A model generated the notes under the pieces. That model searched no databases. It saw nothing but the letters and a program-made list of their open reading frames with translations, and was not told the DNA's origin. DNA of 64,000 bases. It comes from Bacilli bacterium (GTDB lineage Bacteria; Bacillota_I; Bacilli_A; RFN20; CAG-826). Position 1 is the stretch's first letter, and the number at the start of each line of letters is the position of its first letter. Made by a program: the position numbers and the translations under genes. This document shows, piece after piece, positions 19,232-30,037 of this stretch. The stretch covers positions 301,034 through 365,033 of the forward strand of contig JALCSW010000001.1 of assembly GCA_022653695.1 (NCBI GenBank), in the 5' to 3' direction.

Positions 19232-19981
19232 TCATAGTTTCGTCAATATCTCATAGCCGTCTTTGGTGACGACTAGGGTATTCTCGTAATGGGCGCTGGG
19301 CTTCCCGTCTTTGCTGAGGGTGGTCCAGCCGTCCTTGAGGGTCCGGAGCTTGTTCGAACCCATCATGACCATCGGCTCGATCGCAAGGGTCATGCCTTCG
19401 CGAAGGACCGGCCCCGTCCCCGCTTCCCCGTAATCGGGGATGTAGGGGTCTTCGTGCATCTCGCGCCCAATGCCGTGCCCCGTGTATTCGCGGGGCGTGC
19501 TGTAACCGTTGCTTTCGGCGGTTTCCTGGATCGCGTGCTCGACATCGCCGAGGCGAACGCCTTCCTTGACGTGGGAGACCCCGTTCCAGAAGCATTGCTC
19601 CGTCACTTTGACGAGACGCAGTTTTTCTTCCGGGCAAATCCCCACGGCGTACGTGCGACAGGCATCGCCTTGGTAACCGTTCAGCTCGGCGGTGACGTCG
19701 AGTGAGACGATATCCCCGTCCCGCAGGATCTTGCGATCGCTCGGGATGCCGTGGACGAGCACCTCGTTCACGGAGGCGCAGATGGCTTCGGGGAAACCAC
19801 CGTAGCCTTTGCTTGAGGGGTTGGCCCCCGCGCCTCGGATGACCTCCTCGGCCTTCTTGGAGAGCGTAAGCGTGCTGACGCCGGGCTTCACCATGGGTCC
19901 GACGACGTCGAACACCTTGGCGACGACGGCTCCGGCTTTTCGCATGAGCTCAACTTCGCGCGGCGACTTGATGATGATCAT
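19232..19981 (-). CDS. map: Methionine aminopeptidase type I
   Basis: IKSPREVELMRKAGAVV, FPEAICASVNEVLVHGIP, YTGHGIGREMHEDPYIPDYG. Confidence 0.96.
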   Translation of the reverse strand: MIIIKSPREVELMRKAGAVVAKVFDVVGPMVKPGVSTLTLSKKAEEVIRGAGANPSSKGYGGFPEAICASVNEVLVHGIPSDRKILRDGDIVSLDVTAELNGYQGDACRTYAVGICPEEKLRLVKVTEQCFWNGVSHVKEGVRLGDVEHAIQETAESNGYSTPREYTGHGIGREMHEDPYIPDYGEAGTGPVLREGMTLAIEPMVMMGSNKLRTLKDGWTTLSKDGKPSAHYENTLVVTKDGYEILTKL

Positions 19982-20631
19982 TCGCTGACGTTGAGGAGCG
20001 TTCGCAGTTCCTCGAAGAGTTTGTCGCTGCCCACCATGCCATCGAAGTCATGGAGGAGGCCTTTCCCCTTATAGAAAGATAGAAGCGGCGCGGTGCTCTT
20101 GTAGTAATTGGCGAGGCGGACTTTGAAACTCGCCTCGTTGTCGTCCTTCCGCTGGATGAGCGGGCTTCCGCAGCGGTCGCACACGCCCTCTTTCCTCGGC
20201 TTCATGGAAACGACGTTGTAACTGGCGCCACACTTGGGGCAAACCCGCCTTCCGCCGATGCGGCGGACGAGTTCCTCGTCGGGGGCGGAGATGTTGATGA
20301 CGAGCCCGACCTTCCGGCCGATCTCCTCACCCATCTTCTCAAGGGCTTCGGCCTGCGGAAGGGTCCGCGGGAAGCCGTCGAGGATGTATCCGGCGGCGCA
20401 ATCGTCTTTCGATAACCGCGCCTTCACGATCGCGACGGTGAGTTCGTCGGGGACGAGATCGCCCTTTTCGATGATGGCTTTGACTTGGCTCCCCAGTTCG
20501 CTCCCCGAGGATATTTCCTCGCGGAACATGTCGCCCGTCGAAATATGGGGAAGCTTGAACGCCTGCTCCAATTTGACGGCCTGGGTGCCTTTGCCCGCGC
20601 CCGGCGGGCCCATGAGTATGATATTAAGCAT
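19978..20631 (-). CDS. adk: Adenylate kinase (zinc-LID type)
   Basis: MGPPGAGKGTQAVKL, ISTGDMFR, GFPRTLPQAEAL, CPKC...CDRC LID. Confidence 0.96.
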   Translation of the reverse strand: MLNIILMGPPGAGKGTQAVKLEQAFKLPHISTGDMFREEISSGSELGSQVKAIIEKGDLVPDELTVAIVKARLSKDDCAAGYILDGFPRTLPQAEALEKMGEEIGRKVGLVINISAPDEELVRRIGGRRVCPKCGASYNVVSMKPRKEGVCDRCGSPLIQRKDDNEASFKVRLANYYKSTAPLLSFYKGKGLLHDFDGMVGSDKLFEELRTLLNVSE

Positions 20632-20634
20632 GCT

Positions 20635-22005
20635 TTAGATGCCCTCCTGAACTTCCTCGAAGGACTTGCCCGCAAGCAGGCCGTCGATCTGGGAATTGAT
20701 TTCGAGCGCGACGCCGACGACGATGATGAGCCCCGTGCCGCCCATCGCCAGGGACGTATCCCCGTCGAAGACGTTCGAGATGACGAGAATCACCGGGAGC
20801 GCGCTGATGGCGGCCAGCGCCATGGCGCCGATGAAGGTGACCCGGTTAAGGACCTTCCCGACGTAACGTTCGGTTTCCTTGCCCGGACGGATGCCCGGGA
20901 TGTAGGAGCCGTTCTTTTGGAAGTTATCGGCCAACTGCTCCGGATCGATCTCCATCTCCGCGTAGAAGAAGGCGAAGGCGATGATGAGGGCGACGTAGAT
21001 GAGCAAGCCCCAATCCATCTTCCAGGTCGCCCCATTGAACCACTGCATGGTCCAGGTCTCGTTGTAATTGAAGATCTTGAGCCATTCGGCGTTGGCGGCG
21101 TCGCTCGAGATGAACGAGGCCACGACCGCCGGAGCGGACATGATGGAAGCGGCGAAGATGACCGGGATGACGCCGCCGGAGTTGACCTTGATCGGAAGGA
21201 AACTCGCGCGGGCCATCGATTGGCCGCCGCCTTTATTCGCGTGCTGGACCGGGATTTTGCGCTTGCTGAGCTCGATGAACACCACGAACCCTGTGATGAG
21301 CACCAGGGCGAGGATGTAGAGAGCGAACTGGAAGGCGCCTCGGACCATCGCGGAAGAGGCTTGCTGCGTGTTGTCGCTGATGTATTTGACCCAACTGCCC
21401 TTGATCTGGGTCGGGAGGGAACGGACGCATCCGGCGAAAATGATGACCGAAATGCCGTTTCCGATGCCTTTCTCGGTGACTTGGTCGCCGAGCCACATGG
21501 TGAGCATGGCGCCCGCCAAGAGGACGGTGACGATATAGGCGTAGGTCCAAAAGGCCGCCCCGCCCGTCGTCGAGAGGGTGATCGTGATGTATTTGCTGTT
21601 CTCCATCGTGCGGATGATGCCGTAGCCTTGAACCGCTCCTAGAAGCAATGTGAGGTAACGGGTCGCCATCTCGATCTTCTTGCGGCCGTACTCGCCTTGC
21701 TTGCTGAGTTCGGTGAGGGCCGGGAGAACGTCCTTCTGCAGGAGCTGGATGATGATCTGCGCCGTGATGTAAGGCGAAACGCCTAACGCGAACACGGAGA
21801 AATTGGAGAGCGCGCCGCCGCCAAGCAGGTCCATGAGGGCCAGCGTGGAGCCGCTGTTCGTGAGTTCGGCCAGTTTGTCTTCGTTGACATTGACGCCCGG
21901 AACGTAGATCTGCGCCCCGATGCGGAGAACGAAAAGCACCATGACCGTGAAGAAAATACGGTTGACGAGCTCTTTGTTTTTGAAGATTGCGGCGAACTTT
22001 TTCAT
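20635..22005 (-). CDS. secY: Preprotein translocase subunit SecY
   Basis: Multi-TM; GVSPYITAQIIIQLLQ, GNGISVIIFAG, PVIFAASIMSAP, GIRPGKETERYV. Confidence 0.96.
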   Translation of the reverse strand: MKKFAAIFKNKELVNRIFFTVMVLFVLRIGAQIYVPGVNVNEDKLAELTNSGSTLALMDLLGGGALSNFSVFALGVSPYITAQIIIQLLQKDVLPALTELSKQGEYGRKKIEMATRYLTLLLGAVQGYGIIRTMENSKYITITLSTTGGAAFWTYAYIVTVLLAGAMLTMWLGDQVTEKGIGNGISVIIFAGCVRSLPTQIKGSWVKYISDNTQQASSAMVRGAFQFALYILALVLITGFVVFIELSKRKIPVQHANKGGGQSMARASFLPIKVNSGGVIPVIFAASIMSAPAVVASFISSDAANAEWLKIFNYNETWTMQWFNGATWKMDWGLLIYVALIIAFAFFYAEMEIDPEQLADNFQKNGSYIPGIRPGKETERYVGKVLNRVTFIGAMALAAISALPVILVISNVFDGDTSLAMGGTGLIIVVGVALEINSQIDGLLAGKSFEEVQEGI

Positions 22006-22452
22006 TTACTTGACGACCTTAGCGGTCCCGCCTTTTTCCTCGATGGCTTTTTTGGCCGAAGCGCTGAAAGCGCTGGCCTCGACATCGAGTTTGACAGTGA
22101 GCGTGCCTTTCCCAAGGATTTTAATCCCATCGAGGGCATTTTTCACTAAGCCACTGCTGATAAGCGTGGTGGCGTCGACTTTCTCGCCGGCCTTGAAGCC
22201 GTTAAGATCGCCGAGGTTGACGATGGCGAAGTTCTTCTTCGAGACGTTCTTGAAGCCGAACTTCGGAAGACGGCGGGCCAGCGGCATCTGGCCGCCTTCG
22301 AAGCCGTGCTTCTTGGTGTGGGCGTGGGCGCCTTGGCCTTTCTGGCCTTTGCCGGCGGTCTTGCCGTTTCCGGATCCGAGGCCTTGGCCGCGACGGAAGT
22401 GCTTTTCGCGAGCGCCTTCGTTGACGACTAGATTGTGTAATTCGGCAGCCAT
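22006..22452 (-). CDS. rplO: 50S ribosomal protein L15
   Basis: KHFRRGQGLGSGNGKTAGKGQKGQGAHAHTKKHGFEGGQMPLARRLPKFGF. Confidence 0.96.
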   Translation of the reverse strand: MAAELHNLVVNEGAREKHFRRGQGLGSGNGKTAGKGQKGQGAHAHTKKHGFEGGQMPLARRLPKFGFKNVSKKNFAIVNLGDLNGFKAGEKVDATTLISSGLVKNALDGIKILGKGTLTVKLDVEASAFSASAKKAIEEKGGTAKVVK

Positions 22453-22454
22453 GG

Positions 22455-23342
22455 TTATTTGCCTCCTTCAATCGGTTTGGCGACCGGAGCCGCGGCCGGT
22501 TTGTCGGCGGGCTTGGCCTGCCCCTGAACGGGAGCCGGTTTGTTGAACCGAGGGCGATTCGGATAATATGGGCGGCTCTGGCCATGGAAATCCTGGTGGA
22601 ACGGCTTGGCCGGCGCCACGGGGGTCGGATGCATGGCTTTAATCTCCTCGGGGGTCTTGAGTCCACGGAGGACCATGACGGTGTCATAGTTCTGAAGGCT
22701 CATAAGGCCGGCGTGGGTGGCCCGGATGACGTTGATCGGGGTCCGGGAGCCATAGACTTTGGAATAGACGTTCTTGACGCCCGCGAGCTCAAGGATCGCG
22801 CGGACGGCCCCGCCGGCGATGATGCCGGTGCCGGCCGGAGCCGGTTTAAGGAAGACGCGCGTGTTGCCATAGGCGCCGGTGACGGCGTGGGCGATGGTGC
22901 CTTTCGTGACTTTGAGGGAGAACATTTGCTTCTTCGCGGCCACGAGGGCTTTCTTGATGGCGTCGGGCACCTCGCCGCTCTTGCGGAGGGCGAAGCCGTA
23001 TTTGCCTTTGCCGTCGCCGATGACGAGCAATGCGTCGAAACGCATGTGCTTGCCGCCTTTGACGACGCGGGATATGCGGTTGATGTCGACGACGCGCTCG
23101 AGGTATTCGTCTTCGCCGCGGCGATATCCGCCGCGACCTCCGCGACGCTCGCCCGGACGGCCGCGATGGTCGCCGAACTTGCGATCGCCCGGACGTCCCG
23201 AACTGGCGGAGCCGTGAGGCTCATAGCGCGGATTGCCCGTGCGCGGGGCGGCGTTAGGTTTGTTGGCGGAGACGGCGCCGGCGGCTTGGGCCGGGGCGCT
23301 CTTCTGCGCCGGGGCGGCAGTGACTACTTTGTTTTCTTCCAT
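22455..23342 (-). CDS. rpsE: 30S ribosomal protein S5 with long N- and C-terminal tails
   Basis: Core LERVVDINRISRVVKGGKHMRFDALLVIGDGKGKYGFALRKSGEVPDAIKKA; about 80 aa Gly/Arg/Ala/Pro-rich N-tail and about 65 aa Pro/Ala-rich C-tail. Start MEENKV preferred over 23357. Confidence 0.95.
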   Translation of the reverse strand: MEENKVVTAAPAQKSAPAQAAGAVSANKPNAAPRTGNPRYEPHGSASSGRPGDRKFGDHRGRPGERRGGRGGYRRGEDEYLERVVDINRISRVVKGGKHMRFDALLVIGDGKGKYGFALRKSGEVPDAIKKALVAAKKQMFSLKVTKGTIAHAVTGAYGNTRVFLKPAPAGTGIIAGGAVRAILELAGVKNVYSKVYGSRTPINVIRATHAGLMSLQNYDTVMVLRGLKTPEEIKAMHPTPVAPAKPFHQDFHGQSRPYYPNRPRFNKPAPVQGQAKPADKPAAAPVAKPIEGGK

Positions 23343-23358
23343 GTTTGCTATCTCCACT

Positions 23359-23715
23359 TTAGAAGAGGAGCCCTCCTTTCCGCGCGGCGTCCGCTAAGGC
23401 GGCCACGCGGCCGTGATAGAGGTAGCCAGCTCGGTCAAAGACCACTTTCGAGATCTTCTTCGCGACGGCTTTCTTAGCGAGGTCGGCGCCGACGAGGGCG
23501 GCGGCTTCGCAATTGCCGCCGCTAGCGAGTTTCAGTTGCGTCGAGCCGCTGGAGACGAGGGTGACCCCTTTAAGGTCATCGACGATCTGGGCCTCGATGT
23601 TCTTGTTGCTTCGGAAGACGACTAGACGCGGGCAAGCCGCGGTTCCGCTCACCTTCTCGCGAACGCGAGCGTGGCGGCGGGAGCGAACGGTCGCTCTGGA
23701 CTCTTTTTGAATCAT
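23359..23715 (-). CDS. rplR: 50S ribosomal protein L18
   Basis: [61 protein letters not shown]. Confidence 0.96.
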   Translation of the reverse strand: MIQKESRATVRSRRHARVREKVSGTAACPRLVVFRSNKNIEAQIVDDLKGVTLVSSGSTQLKLASGGNCEAAALVGADLAKKAVAKKISKVVFDRAGYLYHGRVAALADAARKGGLLF

Positions 23716-23730
23716 GTGCTTTCGTCCTCC

Positions 23731-24306
23731 TTATTTCTTCGCGCCCGCGCTGGCGGTCGTGGCGGCGCGTTTGCCGACTTTCTTGATGAGGCGCTGGCCC
23801 TTGAAGTGAACGCCCTTGTTCCCATAGACGTCCGGACGATGCGAATCGTAGATGAGGGCGGCCGTCTGGCCAACCTCCTGCTTGTCGCATCCCTCGACGA
23901 GGATGTGGGTTTCGTCCGGGCAGCTGATCTTGGTGTACTTGCCGACCGGGCTAACCTCGATCGTGTGCGAGTAGCCAAGGAACATGCTGACGGCTTGGCC
24001 CTTCATTTGGCAACGGTAGCCGGTGCCGGAGACCTCGAGTTCTCTCTTGAAGCCTTCCGCGACGCCTTTGACGGCGTTGAGAAGGAGGGCGGTCGTGGTC
24101 CCATGGCTTTCGAAGCCCTGCTTGCCCCCCTCTTCTTTGACGATGGGGGCGAGGTGGGCGACGCCGTCTTTCACCTCGACGCTGACGTCAGAAGGTATTC
24201 TGACGCTTACTTCGCCTTTGGTTCCTTTGACGGTTGCGACGCCATCTTTGATCTCAAAGCTGACGCCAGAGGGGATAGAGACGGGTTTAAATCCGATACG
24301 TGACAT
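23731..24306 (-). CDS. rplF: 50S ribosomal protein L6
   Basis: MSRIGFKPVSIPSGV, VKGTKGE, GTGYRCQMKGQAVSMFLGYSHTIE, DSHRPDVYGNKGVHFKGQRLIKKVGK. Confidence 0.96.
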   Translation of the reverse strand: MSRIGFKPVSIPSGVSFEIKDGVATVKGTKGEVSVRIPSDVSVEVKDGVAHLAPIVKEEGGKQGFESHGTTTALLLNAVKGVAEGFKRELEVSGTGYRCQMKGQAVSMFLGYSHTIEVSPVGKYTKISCPDETHILVEGCDKQEVGQTAALIYDSHRPDVYGNKGVHFKGQRLIKKVGKRAATTASAGAKK

Positions 24307-24327
24307 ATTCTTCTATTCTCCTATTGA

Positions 24328-24723
24328 TTACCAAACGTAGCAGATGACTTCTCCGCCGACTTTGGCCTTGCGGGCCTCGGCGTCGGTGAGCAAGCCTTTG
24401 CTCGTTGAGATGATCGCGATGCCTAATCCGCCAATGACGCGAGGGAGTTTGTTCGCTTCCACGGTCACGCGAAGGCCAGGTTTCGAGATGCGGCGGAGGC
24501 CGTTGATGACTTTTTCGCCAACGGGTCCGTATTTGATGGTGAGCGTGAGTTGCTTCTTCGCGCCCTCCCCATCGGTCGCGACGGCTGAGAGGAAGCCTTC
24601 TTTATGAAGGATCTCGGCGATCGCGTTCTTCATTTTGCTATAAGGCATGGAGACCGTGTCGTAATGGAGCGCGTTGGCGTTCCGAATGCGGGTCAGCATG
24701 TCGGCGATTGGATCTGCGTTCAT
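24328..24723 (-). CDS. rpsH: 30S ribosomal protein S8
   Basis: [48 protein letters not shown]. Confidence 0.97.
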   Translation of the reverse strand: MNADPIADMLTRIRNANALHYDTVSMPYSKMKNAIAEILHKEGFLSAVATDGEGAKKQLTLTIKYGPVGEKVINGLRRISKPGLRVTVEANKLPRVIGGLGIAIISTSKGLLTDAEARKAKVGGEVICYVW

Positions 24724-24742
24724 GTTGTTGGATCTCCTTTCC

Positions 24743-24928
24743 TTACCAAGACGCTTTCGTCATGCCCGGGATCTGGCCCTTGTGGGCAAGCTCGCGGAGG
24801 CAGATGCGGCATAAGCCGAATTTGCGGATGACGCCGTGGACGCGGCCGCATCTCTTGCAGCGAGTGTACTCGCGGGTCGAGAACTTCTGCGGGCGGGACG
24901 CCTTGACTTTCAGACTTGTTTTAGCCAT
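24743..24928 (-). CDS. rpsN: 30S ribosomal protein S14 type Z
   Basis: 61 aa, [38 protein letters not shown]. Confidence 0.96.
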   Translation of the reverse strand: MAKTSLKVKASRPQKFSTREYTRCKRCGRVHGVIRKFGLCRICLRELAHKGQIPGMTKASW

Positions 24929-24946
24929 TTTCCATTGTCCTCCCTT

Positions 24947-25690
24947 TTATTTGCGGAACGGCATGCCCATCTTGTCGAGAAGGGCGAAGCACTCCGCGTC
25001 CGTGTTCGCGGTGGTCACCATGACGATGTCCATGCCGCGGATCTTCGAGACCTTGTCGTAATCGATCTCCGGGAAGATGAGTTGCTCTTTGACGCCGAGC
25101 GTGTAGTTGCCGTGTCCGTCGAAGGAGTTCTTGCTGACGCCGCGGAAATCGCGGACGCGCGGAAGCGAGATCGAGACGAGTTTGTCATAGAACTCGTACA
25201 TGCGCAAGCCGCGAAGGGTGACTTTGCAGCCGATCGACTGCCCCTGACGGAGCTTGAAGGTGGCGATGCTCTTTTTGGCCTTGGTGATGACCGGGTGCTG
25301 ACCGGTGATCGTGGCGAGCTCGGCCACGCTGTCCTCGAGGGCTTTGGCGTTTTGGGTGGCGTCGCCGACGCCGATGTTGATGACGATTTTCTCAAGGCGC
25401 GGGCATTGCATGACGCTCGTGTATTTGAATTCCTTGACGAGGGCCGGAACGACTTCCGTCTTGAACTTCTTGATGAGGCGGTTCTCGTAGCGGTTAGGGT
25501 TTTCAGCGGCTTTCTTGACCGCCTTTTTCTCAACCGGCTTCTCCGCTTTCGGGGCGGGTTTGGCCACGGCCTTGGGGGCCTCGGCCTTTTTCTCCGCGGC
25601 CTTCGGGGCTTTTGGAGCGGCGGCCTTTTTCACGGCCGCCTTCTTCGCGGGGGCTTTCGCCGCGGCGGTTTTCTTGATTTCTTCTGCCAT
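24947..25690 (-). CDS. rplE: 50S ribosomal protein L5 with Ala/Lys-rich N-terminal extension
   Basis: Core [46 protein letters not shown]; about 65 aa AK-rich leader. SD (AAGGAGG) lies inside the longer ORF, so start is MAEEIKK. Confidence 0.94.
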   Translation of the reverse strand: MAEEIKKTAAAKAPAKKAAVKKAAAPKAPKAAEKKAEAPKAVAKPAPKAEKPVEKKAVKKAAENPNRYENRLIKKFKTEVVPALVKEFKYTSVMQCPRLEKIVINIGVGDATQNAKALEDSVAELATITGQHPVITKAKKSIATFKLRQGQSIGCKVTLRGLRMYEFYDKLVSISLPRVRDFRGVSKNSFDGHGNYTLGVKEQLIFPEIDYDKVSKIRGMDIVMVTTANTDAECFALLDKMGMPFRK

Positions 25691-25704
25691 GGTGATTGCC
25701 TCCT

Positions 25705-26013
25705 TCATTTATCGATGGCCTCGCCGCTTTTCGCGACGCGGACCTTCTCGCCATTGACGATTTGGATGTGGACCCGGGTGGCTTTCTTGGTCTTCGGGTC
25801 GATCAGCGCGACTTTGCTCGCGGGGAAGGGAACGTACATGTCGACGATGGAGCCTTCCGGGGTGCCCTGAGTGGGTTTCCGATGCTTTTTGTGGACGTTG
25901 ATGCCCTCGACAACGACTTTGTTGAGTTTCGGGTAGACCACTTGGACCAAACCCGTCTTTCCTTTGTCTTTGCCGGAGAGGACGATCACTTTGTCGCCTT
26001 TTTTGATGTTCAT
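25705..26013 (-). CDS. rplX: 50S ribosomal protein L24
   Basis: [56 protein letters not shown]. Confidence 0.95.
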   Translation of the reverse strand: MNIKKGDKVIVLSGKDKGKTGLVQVVYPKLNKVVVEGINVHKKHRKPTQGTPEGSIVDMYVPFPASKVALIDPKTKKATRVHIQIVNGEKVRVAKSGEAIDK

Positions 26014-26025
26014 GCCTTTCCCTCC

Positions 26026-26394
26026 TTAGAGAACCTCGACCGCCAACGAGACGATCTTCATGTAGCCTTTGTCGCGAAGCTCGCGGGCGACCGGTCCGAA
26101 GACGCGGGTGCCGAGCGGGTTGCCGTCGGCGTCGATGAGGACGATCGCGTTATCGTCGAAGGCGATGAGCGAGCCATCCTTTCTCTGGACGGCTTTCTTG
26201 ACGCGGACGATGACGCCCTTGACGACTTGGCTCTTTTTGACTTTGCCGTTAGGGATCGCGTCCTTGACGGCGCAGGTGACGATGTCGCCTAAGCTCGAGG
26301 ATTTGCGGTGACTTCCGCCGTACTGACGGAAGATGCGGACCTTGCGGGCGCCGGAGTTGTCGGCCACGACCAGATTTGTTTCGTTCTGAACCAT
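26026..26394 (-). CDS. rplN: 50S ribosomal protein L14
   Basis: [72 protein letters not shown]. Confidence 0.97.
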   Translation of the reverse strand: MVQNETNLVVADNSGARKVRIFRQYGGSHRKSSSLGDIVTCAVKDAIPNGKVKKSQVVKGVIVRVKKAVQRKDGSLIAFDDNAIVLIDADGNPLGTRVFGPVARELRDKGYMKIVSLAVEVL

Positions 26395-26406
26395 GCTGAC
26401 GCCTCC

Positions 26407-26802
26407 TTATTCCTTTTCGACGGGGGCCTCGGCGGCCGCCGGCTCTTTCGCGGGGGCGGCCTCGGGGGCCTTCTCCTCGACTTTGATTTCTTTGTCTGAG
26501 CCCTCTTTGGTCTCAAGCTCGGCCTCCACGGCTTCGCTGGTGGCCTGAACGGGGGCTTTCTTGTCGATGCTGATGAGGCGGAAGCGCTTGGTCTTGCTGA
26601 TGGGGCGGCAAGCCATGATGGTCACGACGTCCCCGACCTTAGCCTCGTTCTTCTCGTCATGCGCGTAATACTTCTTCGAATATCCGACCCGTTTCGCGTA
26701 GAGGGGGTCGTTCCGCTTGGTCGAGACGGTTACCGCGATCGTTTTGTCGTTCTTGGCACCGGTGACGACACCCTGCAGGGTGTTACGATGATTTCTTTCC
26801 AT
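26407..26802 (-). CDS. rpsQ: 30S ribosomal protein S17 with acidic/Ala-rich C-tail
   Basis: [71 protein letters not shown], then about 45 aa E/A-rich tail. Confidence 0.95.
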   Translation of the reverse strand: MERNHRNTLQGVVTGAKNDKTIAVTVSTKRNDPLYAKRVGYSKKYYAHDEKNEAKVGDVVTIMACRPISKTKRFRLISIDKKAPVQATSEAVEAELETKEGSDKEIKVEEKAPEAAPAKEPAAAEAPVEKE

Positions 26803-26817
26803 TTGGGACTCCTTCCT

Positions 26818-27072
26818 TTACTTCTTTTTGGCGGCTTTGGCTTTTGGGGCCGGTTTGGCTTCCTTGGCCTTGGGCTCCGGGATTTGGAGCTCACGCTGCC
26901 GCTTGACGGTTTCGGCTTTCGCGATGTCCTTGCGGACGCCGCGAACCTGTTCGGCGTGCTCGAGCTGCCCCACCGCTTTCTTGCGGCGAAGCTCGAAGAG
27001 CTGCTGTTTGAGATCCGCGATTTTGAGGTCGAGGTCTTTGGGGGACAGCTCCCTGAATTCTTTGATTTCCAT
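26818..27072 (-). CDS. rpmC: 50S ribosomal protein L29 with AK-rich C-tail
   Basis: MEIKEFRELSPKDLDLKIADLKQQLFELRRKKAVGQLEHAEQVRGVRKDIAKAETVKRQRE. Confidence 0.94.
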   Translation of the reverse strand: MEIKEFRELSPKDLDLKIADLKQQLFELRRKKAVGQLEHAEQVRGVRKDIAKAETVKRQRELQIPEPKAKEAKPAPKAKAAKKK

Positions 27073-27075
27073 AGG

Positions 27076-27663
27076 CTATTCCCCTTTCTTCCCTTCGGAT
27101 TTGGGAGCCGCCTCGGAGGAAGCGGCCTCGCCCGGAGCCGGCTCGTTTCCGGTGTCGGAGACGGTCTCGGTTTGGGTTTCGTCCTCAGCCTTGATCTCGT
27201 CGAGGGACGATTCGTGCTGGGATTCCATCTTGGCTTTCTCGGCCTCGCTGAGGGCCTTGGTCCTCTTGACGACTTTGGTGGTGATCGGAAGTTTGAATCC
27301 GGCCATATGAAGGGCTTCCTTCATCTTATCCTCGGCGATTCCGCCGATTTCGAACATGATTTTGCCTTCTTTGACGACGGCGACCCAACCTTCGGGGTTG
27401 CCTTTGCCCGAGCCCATACGGACCTCGGCCGGCTTCTTGGTCTTCGCCATCTGCGGGAAGATCCTGATCCAGATTTTCCCGGCCCGGTCGGTATAACGGG
27501 CCAGAACGATACGAGCGGCTTCGATTTGGTGATCGGTGATGTAGGCCCCTTGGAGGGCCTGCAAACCGTACTCGCCGAAGTCGACCGTGGTGGCGCCTTT
27601 GGCATGCCCCTCATGCGAGAGGCCGTGCGGGCGGCGGTATTTAACGCGTTTTGGCTGCAGCAT
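27076..27663 (-). CDS. rplP: 50S ribosomal protein L16 with acidic C-tail
   Basis: [62 protein letters not shown]; about 60 aa E/S/A tail. Confidence 0.95.
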   Translation of the reverse strand: MLQPKRVKYRRPHGLSHEGHAKGATTVDFGEYGLQALQGAYITDHQIEAARIVLARYTDRAGKIWIRIFPQMAKTKKPAEVRMGSGKGNPEGWVAVVKEGKIMFEIGGIAEDKMKEALHMAGFKLPITTKVVKRTKALSEAEKAKMESQHESSLDEIKAEDETQTETVSDTGNEPAPGEAASSEAAPKSEGKKGE

Positions 27664-28369
27664 TGTCTCTGCCTCCTTGGTAATTGCCCTTGGCCGCGGG
27701 GGCCCTCTCCCCGTCGTCTTTCTGGACGCCTTTGTTGGTGGCGCGGCAGATCCAGACCTTCACGCCGATGCGGCCATAGGTTGTCGCGGCGTCGACGTGG
27801 GCGTAGTCGATGTCGGCGCGGAGGGTCTCAAGGGGCACGACGCCCTCCTTGTAACCTTCGCGACGGGCGATTTCAGCGCCGCCTAAGCGGCCTTGGCACT
27901 GAGTGCGGCAGCCGCGGGCCCCGGCTTTGCGGATCCTTTGCAAGGCTTTCTTCTGGGTGCTGCGGAAGCTTTGGCGGTTTTCGAGTTCGCCGGCGATCCA
28001 TTTGGCGATGAGCGTCGCGTCGAGATCCGGGTTCTTGACTTCGACGATGTCGATCTTGAGCGTTCCGCTCTTGACGATCTTGCCGAGTTCCTTCCGAATG
28101 CGGGCGATGTTGGTTCCGTCCTGCCCGATGACGACGCCCGGACGGGCGACGTAGGCGGTCACGGTGACGTTGTGGCCTTTGTCGGTCTTGACGCGACCGA
28201 TGTCGATATGGCTCACCATCGCGTCCTTGAGTTGCGGTTCAAGGTAATTGCGGATGGCGATGTCCTCGCAAAGGAGGGGTCCGTAGTCTTTCTTCGACGC
28301 GAACCAATTGGATTCCCAGTCCCTGTTGACTCCGATGCGGAAGCCAACGGCATTAATTTTCTGTCCCAT
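27641..28369 (-). CDS. rpsC: 30S ribosomal protein S3
   Basis: [84 protein letters not shown]. Confidence 0.96.
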   Translation of the reverse strand: MGQKINAVGFRIGVNRDWESNWFASKKDYGPLLCEDIAIRNYLEPQLKDAMVSHIDIGRVKTDKGHNVTVTAYVARPGVVIGQDGTNIARIRKELGKIVKSGTLKIDIVEVKNPDLDATLIAKWIAGELENRQSFRSTQKKALQRIRKAGARGCRTQCQGRLGGAEIARREGYKEGVVPLETLRADIDYAHVDAATTYGRIGVKVWICRATNKGVQKDDGERAPAAKGNYQGGRDNAAAKTR

Positions 28370-28373
28370 GCGA

Positions 28374-28823
28374 TTACTCCCTTTCCTTAACCACGACTCT
28401 GATGTTCGCCATTCTCTTGATGATCGGCGATCCGCTGCCTTTGGCCCGTGGGATGAATCTCTTCATCCTGACGCCATCGGAGGCTTGGATCTCGGCGACG
28501 TAGAGACGGCTTTCGTCGAGGCCGAAGTTGTTGGTCGCGTTGGCGGCGGCGCTCTTGATGAGTTTGCCTACGGGCGCGCAGGCGGCGCGGTTGACCCTGT
28601 GCAAGAGGGCCAAGGCGTCCTTGACGTCCTTGCCGCGGACGATGTCCACCACAAGGCGAACCTTGCGCGGGGTGACGCGGACGTCGCGAGCGAACGCGAC
28701 GGCTTCCTTGACGGCCGGTTTCTCAACCTTCGGCTCCACGGGTTTCTCAACCTTCTTTTTGGCAGCCTTCTTCTCGGTTTCGGGAGCGGCTACGACTTTC
28801 TTTTCTTCTTTGGTTTTGGCCAT
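28374..28823 (-). CDS. rplV: 50S ribosomal protein L22 with K/E/A-rich N-tail
   Basis: Core AFARDVRVTPRKVRLVVDIVRGKDVKDALALL, PRAKGSGSPIIKRMANIRVVVKE; about 40 aa N-tail. Confidence 0.95.
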   Translation of the reverse strand: MAKTKEEKKVVAAPETEKKAAKKKVEKPVEPKVEKPAVKEAVAFARDVRVTPRKVRLVVDIVRGKDVKDALALLHRVNRAACAPVGKLIKSAAANATNNFGLDESRLYVAEIQASDGVRMKRFIPRAKGSGSPIIKRMANIRVVVKERE

Positions 28824-28834
28824 AACGCTCTCCT

Positions 28835-29131
28835 TTACTTCTTGGCGGCCGCAGCGGCCTGATCGCCTAAGTTGTTGCCATGGTGTCCGCTGAAGGTGCG
28901 GGTCGGGGCGAATTCGCCTAATTTGTGGCCGACCATATCCTCGGTGACGAAGACGGTGATGTGTTCCTTGCCGTTATAGACGGCGAAGGTCTGCTCGACG
29001 AAAGCGGGATAGATCGTCGAACGGCGGGACCAGGTCTTGATGACCTCTTTCTTGCCGCTCTTCTGAAGCGCTTCTACCTTCTTGAGAAGGTAAGCGTCCA
29101 CGAACGGTCCTTTTTTGCTTGAACGTGACAT
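28835..29131 (-). CDS. rpsS: 30S ribosomal protein S19
   Basis: [58 protein letters not shown]. Confidence 0.96.
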   Translation of the reverse strand: MSRSSKKGPFVDAYLLKKVEALQKSGKKEVIKTWSRRSTIYPAFVEQTFAVYNGKEHITVFVTEDMVGHKLGEFAPTRTFSGHHGNNLGDQAAAAAKK

Positions 29132-29147
29132 GTTCTATCTCCTTTCC

Positions 29148-29981
29148 TTATCTATCGTTTTTCCGACGGGTGATCAGCCTGGTCGAATTCTTCTTCGCGC
29201 GACGGGTCTTGACGCCCTGGCACTTCTTGCCCCACGGGGTACGGGGAGCGTCGCGGCCGACCGGGCACTTGCCTTCGCCGCCGCCGTGCGGGTGATCGCA
29301 GGGGTTCATCGCGAAGCCGCGGACCGTCGGGCGGATGCCCATATGGCGTTTCTTGCCGGCCCGGCCGATGTTGACCAGATTGTAATCCTGATTGCCGACG
29401 ATGCCGATGGTGGCGCGGCAGCCTTCCAGGACTTTGCGGGTTTCCCCGGAGGCGAGGCGGATGGTCACGTAGCCGCCTTCGCGGCCAAGGACCTGAGCGC
29501 TCGTTCCGGCGGCGCGGCACATTTGCGCGCCTTTGCCCGGTTGAAGCTCGATGTTATGGACCGCGGTGCCATCGGGGATGCTCTTGAGCGGGCAGCAGTT
29601 GCCGATCTTGATATCCGTGGCCTCGCCGTTCACGATCGTGTCGCCGACCTTGAGGCCGACCGGCTCGATGATGTAGCGTTTTTCGCCGTCCGCGTAGCAC
29701 ACAAGGGCGATGAAGGCGCTGCGGTTAGGATCGTATTCGATCGCCTTGACCGTCGCCTTGATGCCGTCTTTGCGGCGGACGAAGTCGATGATTCGGTAGC
29801 GGTTCTTGTTTCCGCCGCCGATATGGCGGCAGGTGATGCACCCCTGATTGTTACGGCCGCCGGAGTGTTTCTTCGGGGCGAGCAGTGACTTTTCAGGAGT
29901 GGCTTTGGTGATGTCCGCGTAGGAGAGGGTCGTCATTTTGCGGCGGCTCTTCGTGTACGGGCGATATGATTTGATTGCCAT
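29148..29981 (-). CDS. rplB: 50S ribosomal protein L2
   Basis: [87 protein letters not shown]. Confidence 0.97.
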   Translation of the reverse strand: MAIKSYRPYTKSRRKMTTLSYADITKATPEKSLLAPKKHSGGRNNQGCITCRHIGGGNKNRYRIIDFVRRKDGIKATVKAIEYDPNRSAFIALVCYADGEKRYIIEPVGLKVGDTIVNGEATDIKIGNCCPLKSIPDGTAVHNIELQPGKGAQMCRAAGTSAQVLGREGGYVTIRLASGETRKVLEGCRATIGIVGNQDYNLVNIGRAGKKRHMGIRPTVRGFAMNPCDHPHGGGEGKCPVGRDAPRTPWGKKCQGVKTRRAKKNSTRLITRRKNDR

Positions 29982-30037
29982 TTTCTTTCTCCTATAGTGG
30001 ATTCTTTACGGACTTATTGCGGTTCGATGGTGGTTCC

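Noticed and set aside
20485-21642. 385-aa plus-strand ORF opposite adk/secY
   Set aside because: Antisense shadow; Asp/His/Arg-rich composition, no motif.
24947-25708. Ala/Lys-rich segments as tandem DNA repeats or a mobile repeat
   Set aside because: Low complexity is at protein level inside single ribosomal genes; DNA units are not tandemly conserved.
26659-28011. 450-aa plus-strand ORF crossing rpsQ to rpsC
   Set aside because: Antisense to several conserved ribosomal protein genes; Gly/Leu/Phe/Arg-rich composition reflects reverse complement of their charged tails.
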